Shown in pieces: positions 44,051 to 51,845 of a stretch of DNA of 64,000 nt. The first letter of the stretch is position 1. Every line of letters starts with the position of its first letter. The DNA is from Deferrivibrio essentukiensis (GTDB taxonomy: Bacteria; Chrysiogenota; Deferribacteres; Deferribacterales; Deferrivibrionaceae), in the NCBI RefSeq assembly GCF_020480685.1, contig NZ_JAJAFU010000013.1:1-64000 (forward strand), read 5' to 3'. A program made the translations under genes and the position numbers. The notes under the pieces were generated by a model, which was not told the DNA's origin, made no database searches, and worked only from the letters and a program-made list of their open reading frames with translations.

Positions 44051-44100
44051 CCACGGGTTCGTCACCGCTACATTCGTAGCGTGAGAGGATTTGCCCGTGG
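44051..44100 (+). ncRNA. Structured RNA upstream of Abi_2 gene, abiF-motif candidate
   Basis: An outer 7-bp helix CCACGGG (44051-44057) with CCCGTGG (44094-44100) encloses a hairpin TCAC-C-GCTAC / GTAGC-GTGA (44062-44084, one bulged C, loop ATTC) and two single-stranded joins. It is the only G+C-rich patch in an A+T-rich gap and lies 34 bp before the Abi_2 start. A structured RNA motif linked to abiF-type genes is known from comparative RNA surveys; position and two-helix form fit, but I cannot score it against that model. Confidence 0.6.
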
Positions 44101-44134
44101 GCTGCATTACTAAGTATAAGAAAAATGAGGTAAA

Positions 44135-44833
44135 ATGCAAGCTAATTTTTCGACATCTATCAGAACATATTTATCAAACGATAGATTAACACCTTACGAG
44201 AAAATATTAAAAACAAAAGATGATAAAATAATCTTATCCCATTATATATGGAATATAAAGTTGTCAGAATGCTTTTATCCTTTGTTACAAATTCTGGAAA
44301 TTTCTTTAAGAAACAGTATTAATAATGCAATTATTGATTATTTTGGATTTGATGATTGGTATGAAGATAAATACGGCATATTAGAAAAAAATGAATTAGT
44401 ACTTGTATCAAAAGCTAAAGATGAAATAACAAAAAGGACTGAAGATTTGACAAAAGGTAAAATTATTGCGGAACTTAACTTTGGTTTTTGGACAAGTTTA
44501 TTTAACAAGAGATATGATGTTAAATTATGGCATAAAATCATCAAAAAAGTTTTTCCTGATTTGCTAAGAAAAAATAGAAACCGCAAATACCTTTCTCGGA
44601 AACTCAATGAAATAAGGAAATTAAGAAATAGAATATTTCACCATGAACCCATATGGAATAATGTTGGATTAAAGGAGATTCATGATGATATCGTAGAAGT
44701 AATTGGAGGCATAGATACTCATATAAAAAAGATGGTGATACTTTTAGATAATTTTGATCATATTTATGATAAACAATTTCAAATAAAACAGATAGAAAGC
44801 CAGATAGGTGATTTGTTTATTAAGGAGGCTTGA
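44135..44833 (+). CDS. Abi_2/AbiF-type HEPN protein (abortive infection)
   Basis: 232 aa. Abi_2-type features: DRLTPYEKILKTKDD at the start, YPLLQILEISLRNSINNA, FGFWTSLFNKRY, and the HEPN RNase motif RNRIFHHEP at residues 164-172 (R-x4-H). Such proteins (AbiD/AbiF) are RNA-targeting effectors of phage defence, and the family is thought to be related to the source of Cas13 HEPN domains. It is a single gene between two 197-bp MITE-like repeats, preceded by a structured RNA that may act as its control or antitoxin RNA. A+T-richer than its neighbours, so probably acquired. Confidence 0.85.
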   Translation: MQANFSTSIRTYLSNDRLTPYEKILKTKDDKIILSHYIWNIKLSECFYPLLQILEISLRNSINNAIIDYFGFDDWYEDKYGILEKNELVLVSKAKDEITKRTEDLTKGKIIAELNFGFWTSLFNKRYDVKLWHKIIKKVFPDLLRKNRNRKYLSRKLNEIRKLRNRIFHHEPIWNNVGLKEIHDDIVEVIGGIDTHIKKMVILLDNFDHIYDKQFQIKQIESQIGDLFIKEA

Positions 44834-44846
44834 ATTCTTTTGGTAT

Positions 44847-45043
44847 CACCCCATTTTTTTATATAATTGACATTTAGTCACAATAATAATGCTTCCAAGA
44901 TGTTGCATATTATTTTCATCCAAAAAAGCAACAATAACAACAAAATGGAGGAAATGTACGGTAGATAACTTGCTAAGAATGCGAAGGAAATATGAAAAGA
45001 AAGAAGAGTGTACACATGGCATAAGAGTGCAAAAAATGGGGTG
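44847..45043. mobile_element. MITE-like element, copy 2 (197 bp)
   Basis: Same 13-bp terminal inverted repeats and body as 43798-43994, direct orientation. Outside, AGGTCTAAT occurs both 9 bp before copy 1 (43780-43788) and 5 bp after copy 2 (45049-45057), which could be a trace of one insertion of the whole cassette. Confidence 0.85.
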
Positions 45044-45097
45044 GCTGCAGGTCTAATTTGTAATGACATTTATTAAAAATTATATTATTAAGTCTTT

Positions 45098-45841
45098 ATG
45101 AAAGAGATATTACTATTTTTAGTTGGCATTTTGACCGGGTTTGTTAATGTGATTGCCGGCGGCGGCTCATTTTTAACGATACCTCTTCTTATTTTTATGG
45201 GGCTCCCCCCTACCGTGGCAAATGGGACAAACAGATTAGGTATTTTTCTCCAAAGTCTTTTTGCTGTAAGAAAATTTCATCAATATGGTGTTTTCCCCGT
45301 AAAATTTGCGATTTTTGCGGCTATCCCTGCTACTTTGGGGAGCTTGCTTGGGGCATATTGGGCTACTATTATCAGTGAGAATTCATTTAAAAAATATCTT
45401 GCAATCTTGATGATAGTTATCACTCTAATAACATTGTATAATCCTCTTAATAAATTAAAGACTAAGCAGGATGAAGATTTTTCTTTAAGAAGAAAAATTG
45501 TAATCTTTATTGTGTTTTTTCTTATCGGAATTTATGGAGGTTTTATACAGGCAGGTGTTGGTTTCTTGATTTTGGCAGGTATGATGCTGACAGGGTATGA
45601 CCTTGTAGCAGGTAATGCTGTTAAGACGTTTGTAATACTTATTTTTACACTATTTGCACTTGTAATATTTATAATGAATGCAAAAGTAAATTTTACCTTG
45701 GGGCTTATCCTCGGTGCTGGAAGCATAATAGGTGCTAATTTAGGCACAACAGTAAGTGTAAAAAAAGGGAATAAATTTATTCAATATTTTGTCACGGTTT
45801 GCATCATCATCTTTGCAGTAAAACTCCTCTTCTATAAATAA
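45098..45841 (+). CDS. TauE/SafE-family membrane transporter
   Basis: 247 aa with about eight hydrophobic spans and the family motifs GFVNVIAGGGSFLTIPLL near the N-terminus and GIYGGFIQAGVGFLIL in the middle. Members move sulfite, sulfoacetate or other organic sulfur anions, but most are untested. It stands alone, between MITE copy 2 and heptad array F. Confidence 0.88.
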   Translation: MKEILLFLVGILTGFVNVIAGGGSFLTIPLLIFMGLPPTVANGTNRLGIFLQSLFAVRKFHQYGVFPVKFAIFAAIPATLGSLLGAYWATIISENSFKKYLAILMIVITLITLYNPLNKLKTKQDEDFSLRRKIVIFIVFFLIGIYGGFIQAGVGFLILAGMMLTGYDLVAGNAVKTFVILIFTLFALVIFIMNAKVNFTLGLILGAGSIIGANLGTTVSVKKGNKFIQYFVTVCIIIFAVKLLFYK

Positions 45842-46025
45842 CTAACTGTTAAGTGCTAAGTAGTAAGTAATTCGTAAACCGTGAGTCGTTATTCATAAAT
45901 CGAGATTCGAATTTCGTTATTCGGCTTTCGGTTTACGTTTTGTAACGTTTACACGTTTTAACCTTGAACCTTGAACCTTGAACATAGAACATAGAACGTT
46001 GAACTTTTGACCTTGAACTTTCCTT
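45842..46025. repeat. Heptad array F, longest (26 units)
   Basis: From the transporter stop onward 26 units keep a strict 7-bp phase while the word changes: TTAAGTG/CTAAGTA/GTAAGTA, then ten NNNCGNN words such as ATTCGTA, AGTCGTT, ATTCGAA, TTTCGTT, ATTCGGC, then ACCTTGA (three identical in a row), ACATAGA (two) and ACGTTGA. No single unit defines it; only the period is constant. Confidence 0.85.
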
Positions 46026-46052
46026 CTTGATTTATTTCAAAGTTTGCTTATA

Positions 46053-46071
46053 TATACCCCCATAGGGTATA
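46053..46071. promoter_or_regulatory. Copper-repressor (CsoR-like) operator before copA
   Basis: TATACCC-CCATA-GGGTATA is a 19-bp palindrome lying between TTGCTT (46044-46049) and GTATAC (46067-46072), 16 bp before the copA ATG. The G-run/C-run form with TAT ends resembles CsoR operators. No csoR gene is in the window. Confidence 0.7.
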
Positions 46072-46086
46072 CAATGTGAGGCGAAT

Positions 46087-48435
46087 ATGAAAAGTTATAG
46101 TTTATCTGTAAAAGGGATGACTTGTGCGGCTTGCGCAAGAAGAATTGAGGTGATGCTTAAAAAGCTCCCAAACATACATAATCCAAATGTAAATCTGACT
46201 ACGGAAAAGGTTGTCTTTGAAGCGGAAGATTCCGTTGAACTCAATGATATTGTTAATAAGATTGAAGGTTTGGGCTATGAAGTCGAGAAGGAAAAGGTAG
46301 AGTTTGATATTAAGGGGATGACTTGTGCGGCTTGTTCAAACAGGATAGAAAAGCAGGTTGCAAAAATGCCGGGTGTTTTGAGCTCGGTAGTAAATCTTAC
46401 TATGGCCAAAGGGACTTTTTACGTATTAAAAGGTGTTCAAAATGAGACTCAAATAGCTGAAAAAATAACCAAACTCGGATATGAACCAAACTTGGTAAAA
46501 AATAAGATTTTGCAAGAAAGCGATAAATCAGTGAAAGAAAAAAGATTCAAGCTCACATTGTCCATTGCCTTTTCTATACCGTTTCTTTTGGCAATGTTTG
46601 ATATGATGTTTAAATTGTATCTTATACCTGATTTCTTGTCCAATAAATATTTTCAACTTTTCCTTGCAACAATTGTTCAGTTTTATTGCGGTTTTCAATT
46701 TTATAAAGGGGCTTATGCCAATCTGAAACATTTTAGTGCAAATATGGATGTGTTGGTAGCTCTTGGTACATCAGCCGCCTACTTTTTTAGTGTGTATAAT
46801 ATCTTTGCCGGCGGGCACTTGTATTTTGAGACTTCGGCGATTTTAATTACATTGATACTGTTGGGTAAATACCTTGAAGAAAGAGCAAAAGGGAAAACAA
46901 AAGAAGCTATATCAAAGCTTATAGATTTGACTCCGAAGAAAGCAAGAGTAATAAAAGACGGAGTAGAAAAAGAAATTTTGACTGAAGAAGTGATAGAAGG
47001 TGATATTGTCATTGTAAGACCGGGGGAAAAATTGCCTGTAGATGGGGTTATCGTAGAAGGTGAAACATATATAGATGAATCAATGATTACCGGGGAGAGT
47101 GTTCCGGTTAAAAAAGGGGTCGGCGAAGAGGTTATCGGGGCGACCGTCAATAAGAACAATACTTTTAAATACAAGGCGACAAAGGTCGGGCAAGATACTA
47201 TGCTTGCTCAGATAGTTAAAATTATTGAAGAAGCCCAAAGTTCAAAAGCTCCTATACAAAGATTTGCCGATGTCATTTCCGGCTATTTTGTCCCGACAGT
47301 TATTGGGATATCGATTTTAACCTTTGTCTATTGGTACTTTATTGGTAGCAATCATGACTTTAACTTAAGTATAATCAATATGGTGGCAGTCCTTGTTATT
47401 GCTTGCCCTTGTGCCCTTGGGCTTGCCACACCCACATCCATAATGGTTGGGACAGGAAAAGCAGCGGAAAGCGGGATACTTTTTAAAGGGGGAGAATACC
47501 TTGAAAAATTGCATAAGGTAACTGCTGTTGTGTTTGATAAGACGGGGACGATTACGATAGGTAAGCCTGTTGTGACAAATATTTTAGCTGAAGATAAAGA
47601 TTTTACATTAAAATTAGCGGCATCTGTTGAAAGATATTCGGAGCATCCGATTGCTGAGGCTATAGTTAATCATTATAAGGGTGAGTTACTGAATGTGTTA
47701 AATGTAGAGGCTGTGCCCGGCAAAGGTATAAAAGGCGAGCTTGATGACAAGACTGTTTTGGTTGGCTCAAAAAAATTTATAGAGGAGCAAATAAAAGGCA
47801 CTTTTGCAGATGAGTCAAATCCTACCGTTGGCACTAAGGTGTATGTTGCTCTTGACGGAAAATATTTGGGAGCTATTACCGTTAAAGATGAGATAAAAGC
47901 TTCTTCGGTAAAAGGGATAAATATTTTAAAAGATAAAGGGTTAAAACTTTATATGCTAACCGGAGATAATAAGGAAGTGGCAAATGAGATAGCTAAAAAA
48001 GCAAATATAGACAACGTAATAGCGGAAGTGTTGCCTGACCAAAAGGCTGATAAGATTAAAGAGCTTCAAAATAATGGAGAAATTGTGGCAATGGTTGGGG
48101 ATGGTATTAATGATGCACCGGCGCTTGCCGTAGCCGACATAGGTATTGCAATTGGCACAGGTACGGATATAGCTATTGAGGCTGCTGATATTACTCTTGT
48201 AAAAGGGGATATTCTTGGGGTAGCAAAGAGTATCGAGCTTAGTAAAGCGGTGATAAGAAATATAAAACAAAATCTTTTTTGGGCACTTATTTATAACATT
48301 ATTGGCATACCTATAGCAGCATCAGGTTTTTTAAACCCTATTGTGGCTGGAGCTGCAATGGCATTTAGTTCCGTCTCTGTTGTCAGCAACGCGCTAAGGC
48401 TGAAAAGATGGAAATTTGAAAGTAGTAATGAGTGA
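46087..48435 (+). CDS. copA: Copper-translocating P1B-type ATPase
   Basis: 782 aa. Two N-terminal heavy-metal domains ([10 protein letters not shown] near residue 11, [10 protein letters not shown] near residue 79), the ion motif CPC in [12 protein letters not shown], the phosphorylated Asp in [11 protein letters not shown], the His-Pro of SEHPIAEA and the hinge [10 protein letters not shown]. Exports Cu(I) to the periplasm. It is preceded by a palindromic copper-type operator and followed by copZ. Confidence 0.96.
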   Translation: MKSYSLSVKGMTCAACARRIEVMLKKLPNIHNPNVNLTTEKVVFEAEDSVELNDIVNKIEGLGYEVEKEKVEFDIKGMTCAACSNRIEKQVAKMPGVLSSVVNLTMAKGTFYVLKGVQNETQIAEKITKLGYEPNLVKNKILQESDKSVKEKRFKLTLSIAFSIPFLLAMFDMMFKLYLIPDFLSNKYFQLFLATIVQFYCGFQFYKGAYANLKHFSANMDVLVALGTSAAYFFSVYNIFAGGHLYFETSAILITLILLGKYLEERAKGKTKEAISKLIDLTPKKARVIKDGVEKEILTEEVIEGDIVIVRPGEKLPVDGVIVEGETYIDESMITGESVPVKKGVGEEVIGATVNKNNTFKYKATKVGQDTMLAQIVKIIEEAQSSKAPIQRFADVISGYFVPTVIGISILTFVYWYFIGSNHDFNLSIINMVAVLVIACPCALGLATPTSIMVGTGKAAESGILFKGGEYLEKLHKVTAVVFDKTGTITIGKPVVTNILAEDKDFTLKLAASVERYSEHPIAEAIVNHYKGELLNVLNVEAVPGKGIKGELDDKTVLVGSKKFIEEQIKGTFADESNPTVGTKVYVALDGKYLGAITVKDEIKASSVKGINILKDKGLKLYMLTGDNKEVANEIAKKANIDNVIAEVLPDQKADKIKELQNNGEIVAMVGDGINDAPALAVADIGIAIGTGTDIAIEAADITLVKGDILGVAKSIELSKAVIRNIKQNLFWALIYNIIGIPIAASGFLNPIVAGAAMAFSSVSVVSNALRLKRWKFESSNE

Positions 48436-48473
48436 TTTGTTATGAATATAAACAAACACCAAGGAGGAAAAAG

Positions 48474-48683
48474 ATGAAAGAGGTCAAAATCACAGTAAAC
48501 GGGATGAGTTGCCACCATTGTAAAAATGCAGTGGAATCAGCTCTCAAAAATCTTGACGGAGTAGAAAATGCTGAAGTAAACTTAGCAGAAAAAAGTGTAA
48601 AAGTCGTATTTGATGACGCCGTAGCAAATCTTGAAAAAATCTACTCTGAAATAGAAGAAGCAGGATACGAGCCTGTAAAATAA
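48474..48683 (+). CDS. copZ: Copper chaperone CopZ-like HMA protein
   Basis: 69-aa heavy-metal-associated domain with the Cu(I) site GMSCHHCKNAV. It passes copper to CopA. The ATG at 48474 has AAGGAGG upstream; the open frame reaches 48432 in the copA end but lacks a ribosome-binding site. Ends at a strong shared terminator. Confidence 0.93.
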   Translation: MKEVKITVNGMSCHHCKNAVESALKNLDGVENAEVNLAEKSVKVVFDDAVANLEKIYSEIEEAGYEPVK

Positions 48684-48689
48684 GTAAAA

Positions 48690-48713
48690 AAGGCGGAAAA
48701 CTTCTTCCGCCTT
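48690..48713. terminator. Bidirectional intrinsic terminator, copZ / HinT
   Basis: AAGGCGGAA (48690-48698) and TTCCGCCTT (48705-48713) pair around ACTTCT-type loop. On the minus strand six T follow the stem. It overlaps the last base of the HinT stop codon. Confidence 0.88.
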
Positions 48714-49129
48714 TATCTGTTTAAAATATCGGCTACTTTCTTAGCCCAAAGACACATATCTTCTTGAGAACCATAAGCTTTGTGCGGTATTCCAAACTTT
48801 ATCCCATCCTCTTTGTATCGTGGAATGATATGAATGTGGGAATGAAAGACCTCTTGTCCGCCTGCTTCCTCAACATTTTGAATAATATTAAAACCGTCAC
48901 ATTTATATGCCTGTTTCATAGCAGTTGTAATATTTTTGATGACGGGATATATTTTTTCAGACACATCATCCGGAGCATCAAGAACGTTTACAAAGTGCTT
49001 TTTTGGTATCAAAAGGGCGTGACCAAGATTAACCGGTCTGATGTCAAGAATAGCGACAAAATTTTCGTCTTCATAGAATCTGCTGCACGGAAGATTCCCT
49101 TTTATTAGGTTACAAAATATACAGTCCAT
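48713..49129 (-). CDS. HIT-family protein (HinT-like)
   Basis: 138 aa, the second HIT protein of the window. CIFCNLIKG at the N-terminus, LIPKKHFVNVLDA, and the triad FHSHIHIIPRY. HinT proteins hydrolyse purine nucleotide phosphoramidates. It is a separate branch from the 171-aa HIT protein at 9.8 kb. Single-gene unit, convergent with copZ, divergent from the HAD gene. Confidence 0.88.
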   Translation of the reverse strand: MDCIFCNLIKGNLPCSRFYEDENFVAILDIRPVNLGHALLIPKKHFVNVLDAPDDVSEKIYPVIKNITTAMKQAYKCDGFNIIQNVEEAGGQEVFHSHIHIIPRYKEDGIKFGIPHKAYGSQEDMCLWAKKVADILNR

Positions 49130-49216
49130 TATTCCTCCTTAGTTTAAAGGCTTTATTTTTTGAGTAATTTATAATATCATTTTAACACAATAAAAATCTT
49201 TTAAAAGGGGTAATTT

Positions 49217-49846
49217 TTGAAAAAATTAGTGTTTGACTTGGATAATACTCTGTATAACCCCTCTTCCGGTGTTTTGAATGAAATCGATAAGCGTATAAAC
49301 GTATTTATGAAAGAAGTTTTAGAACTTGATGGTGTTGATGAATTAAGGATTTTTTATAGGAATACTTACGGCACTACTTTGCTTGGGCTTATGAGGCACT
49401 ATAAGGTAAAACCTCAAGATTATCTGGATTTTGTACATGATATAGATTATGCCAATCTGCTTGGCAAAGATTGTAAGCTAATAGAAGTCTTAAAAGATAT
49501 AGACGGTGAGAAGATAATATTTACAAACGGCTCTCGTTTGCATGCTATCAATACTCTTTCAAGTTTGGGGATATTGGAGCAGTTTGTAGAAATTTTTTCC
49601 ATTGAAGACTACCTTGAATTTCCGAAACCTTTTGAGCCCGCATATTTGAAACTTATTGATAAACTAAGTATTAACCCTAAAGAGTCAATTTATTTTGAAG
49701 ATTCTCATAGAAATTTAAATGCATCAAAAAAGTTCGGGTTTAAAACCGCACTTGTGTGGAGTGAATCGGAAGACTTTGATTATTCATTTAATACTATCTA
49801 TGATATAATTAGATTAAAATCATCAGGGGAAGTCAATGTCGGATAA
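49217..49846 (+). CDS. HAD-family pyrimidine 5'-nucleotidase-like phosphatase
   Basis: 209 aa, TTG start with AAAAGGGG upstream. Nucleophile motif VFDLDNTLYNP, motif II IFTNGSRLHA, motif III Lys in EFPKPFEPAY and motif IV FEDSHRNLNASKKFG, as in SDT1/pyrimidine 5'-nucleotidases that dephosphorylate UMP/CMP or damaged nucleotides. Overlaps the DHp-like gene by 11 bp. Confidence 0.85.
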   Translation: MKKLVFDLDNTLYNPSSGVLNEIDKRINVFMKEVLELDGVDELRIFYRNTYGTTLLGLMRHYKVKPQDYLDFVHDIDYANLLGKDCKLIEVLKDIDGEKIIFTNGSRLHAINTLSSLGILEQFVEIFSIEDYLEFPKPFEPAYLKLIDKLSINPKESIYFEDSHRNLNASKKFGFKTALVWSESEDFDYSFNTIYDIIRLKSSGEVNVG

Positions 49847-50399
49847 AAAATTAAATAAGGTGTATGAGTTTTTTTCTCATAATGTCAGGACATTTACTAC
49901 AGAAATAGTTACCACGATAGAATGCCTTAAGGTAGGTTTTGTAGAGACTGAAAGTGAAGAGTTTGATATTGTGTATGAGGCAGCTTACCTTTTGGATTTA
50001 TATGATATAGGCCTTAATATAGTATTTAAATATTTAAGTGGTGATGAGAGTGTCAATAAGGAAAAAGTCAGCGTCAAGGAAATTACCGAAGAGTTTTTAA
50101 AATCAGTAAACGGATATATTACAAGTAGTGAGCTTAATATTGTGAAAGATTATCAAAATGATACAGTGCTAACTGATAATTTTATTTTTAAAAATATATA
50201 CAAAATAATCCTTTATGAGTTTATAAAGCTTGCTTCAGGAGCTTTAAATATTTCTCTGGCGGAAAAGATAGAGATTAGCAGTGAAAAACTTAATGATAAA
50301 TATCCTGAAATCTTCAGCTTATTTGGTCAAATTTTAAATAGCGTTGGTGTAAAATTTACTATGACAGATAACAAAATTATTTTGGAGCAGTTAAAATGA
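49836..50399 (+). CDS. DHp-like phosphotransfer protein (ChpT-like)
   Basis: 187 aa, no clear family. The segment FFSHNVRTFTTEIVTTIE near residue 13 looks like a histidine kinase H-box (SHxLRTPL), followed by a helical hairpin, and the C-terminal half (KLASGALNISLAEKIEISSE, GVKFTMTDNKIILEQ) has the beta pattern of an HATPase without N, G1 or G2 boxes. This is the layout of ChpT, the Caulobacter phosphotransferase. It overlaps a receiver gene by 4 bp. I infer a phosphorelay intermediate; no biochemical family evidence. Confidence 0.6.
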   Translation: MSDKKLNKVYEFFSHNVRTFTTEIVTTIECLKVGFVETESEEFDIVYEAAYLLDLYDIGLNIVFKYLSGDESVNKEKVSVKEITEEFLKSVNGYITSSELNIVKDYQNDTVLTDNFIFKNIYKIILYEFIKLASGALNISLAEKIEISSEKLNDKYPEIFSLFGQILNSVGVKFTMTDNKIILEQLK

Positions 50400-50758
50400 A
50401 GGTATTGATAGCAGATGATGAATTGCGACTGAGAAAGGTCGTGTCATTGCATTTGAAAAAGAGTGGACTTGATGTGATAGAAGTTTCTAACGGGGCTCAG
50501 GCCCTTGAAAGGGCTAAAGAAGAATCGCCTGACGTGATAGTGCTTGATGTGATGATGCCGGAGCTAAATGGTCTTGAGACTTTGGAAAGGATAAAGGGGG
50601 ATAGTTCGTTAAAAGATATTCCTGTAATTATGCTTTCAGCTAAGGCTACCCAAGATGATATAAAAAAAGGGGTAGAGCTTGGAGCAACTTCTTATCTCAC
50701 AAAGCCTTTTAGCCCAAAGCAGCTGTTGGAGGAAATCTATAAATTTAAGAGTGAATAA
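50396..50758 (+). CDS. CheY-like receiver protein
   Basis: 120-aa receiver with no output domain: acidic pair DDE near residue 7, phospho-Asp in VIVLDVMMPELNG, Ser/Thr in IMLSAKA and Lys in LTKPFSP. Overlaps its neighbours by 4 and 1 bp, so it most likely exchanges phosphate with the DHp-like protein encoded just upstream. Confidence 0.93.
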   Translation: MKVLIADDELRLRKVVSLHLKKSGLDVIEVSNGAQALERAKEESPDVIVLDVMMPELNGLETLERIKGDSSLKDIPVIMLSAKATQDDIKKGVELGATSYLTKPFSPKQLLEEIYKFKSE

Positions 50759-51843
50759 TGTATCAAGTATATTTTGAAGGTGATAATCAAACTTTTTTGG
50801 ATATTTACAGGCAGCTTAAAGACACATTTTCCTTTGTGCAAGATGCTGCCATTGCCGATATAGTTCTGTTTGAAGCAAAAAGTGCTGAAGATATAAGTAA
50901 ATTGGATGGATTGAAATATTCAAAGGTATTTGTTATTCTTGATAAACCGGATAGAGAAATTATTCTCAAATTAAAACAGTATAAAATTGCAGGAATACTT
51001 TCTAAGCCGATAAAGCAAGACATATTGCTGGAAAAAATGCAGTCTTTTGGCACAAATATCGACTTACAAGAGCTGCTTAAGTATGAAACCCTAAAAGCTA
51101 AAATTATTGCAAAGGCTACGAGTATACCACCACTGCCAAAAGTGGCACGAGAGCTTATTGCTATGTCTTCAAAAGAGAATGTAGAAATTAACGATATTGT
51201 GGCAAAGATAAAAACTGATCAGGGTGTTGCTTCTAAAGTATTAAAGATTATTAATTCACCTTTTTATGGGATGAGACGAGAAATAACAAGCATAGAAAGG
51301 GCTACAATATATCTTGGTCTTGGGACGGTAAAAAATATTGCAATTTCTCTTTCTACAGCCGAGATGTTTAATAAAAACTTTTCGCTTTACGGGACAAGTG
51401 GTCAAAAGATGTGGGAGCATTCTTTTATAACAGCAAGGCTTTGTGAAGAGATAGCAAATCTTTCAAAACAAAAGCTTGATAGCGATGCACTTTACTTGGC
51501 TGGGCTTTTTCATGACATAGGGAAGGCTATTTTGGTCGATTTTATTTATGAAAAAGTTACAGGAGCAGCGGACGAAAAAAGGCAATTGGGCCTAAACCAT
51601 ATTGATGTTGCTATGATTATTTTAAAAAAATGGAATATTGCCGAACAAATTATTTTTTGGGTCAAAAACCACCATGAATTTAGCCCCGAAATAAATTCTG
51701 CCATATTGTATTTTGCAAATATCATTGCAAATGATCCTGAAATGATAGGAGAGTGCAGCGAAGATATTTCCAAAATAATCGGAGTAGATAAAGAATTATT
51801 CTTAAAGAAAATAGAAGACTTTTTATCTGAGGAGGAAGGTTAG
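50758..51843 (+). CDS. HDOD-domain protein with degenerate receiver
   Basis: 361 aa. Residues ~1-100 fold like a receiver (FVILDKPDRE, GILSKPIKQDIL) but lack the phospho-acceptor Asp. Residues ~115-330 form an HDOD domain: SIPPLPKVARELIAM, INSPFYGMRREITSIERA, GLFHDIGKAILVDF. HDOD proteins act in signalling and chemotaxis-linked circuits and are usually not active phosphohydrolases. Part of the 49.8-53.4 kb signalling operon. Confidence 0.9.
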   Translation: MYQVYFEGDNQTFLDIYRQLKDTFSFVQDAAIADIVLFEAKSAEDISKLDGLKYSKVFVILDKPDREIILKLKQYKIAGILSKPIKQDILLEKMQSFGTNIDLQELLKYETLKAKIIAKATSIPPLPKVARELIAMSSKENVEINDIVAKIKTDQGVASKVLKIINSPFYGMRREITSIERATIYLGLGTVKNIAISLSTAEMFNKNFSLYGTSGQKMWEHSFITARLCEEIANLSKQKLDSDALYLAGLFHDIGKAILVDFIYEKVTGAADEKRQLGLNHIDVAMIILKKWNIAEQIIFWVKNHHEFSPEINSAILYFANIIANDPEMIGECSEDISKIIGVDKELFLKKIEDFLSEEEG

Positions 51844-51845
51844 GA

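Noticed and set aside
43829-44140. 103-codon minus-strand frame across MITE copy 1 and the RNA hairpin
   Set aside because: Low-complexity hydrophobic, no ribosome-binding site, crosses the structured RNA antisense. Kept only as a low-interest finding.
43780-45057. AGGTCTAAT as certain target-site duplication
   Set aside because: It is 9 bp away from one element end and 5 bp from the other, so it is only suggestive; used as support, not as proof.
45842-46025. CRISPR array
   Set aside because: Units are 7 bp without spacers and the word changes along the array; no cas genes in the window.
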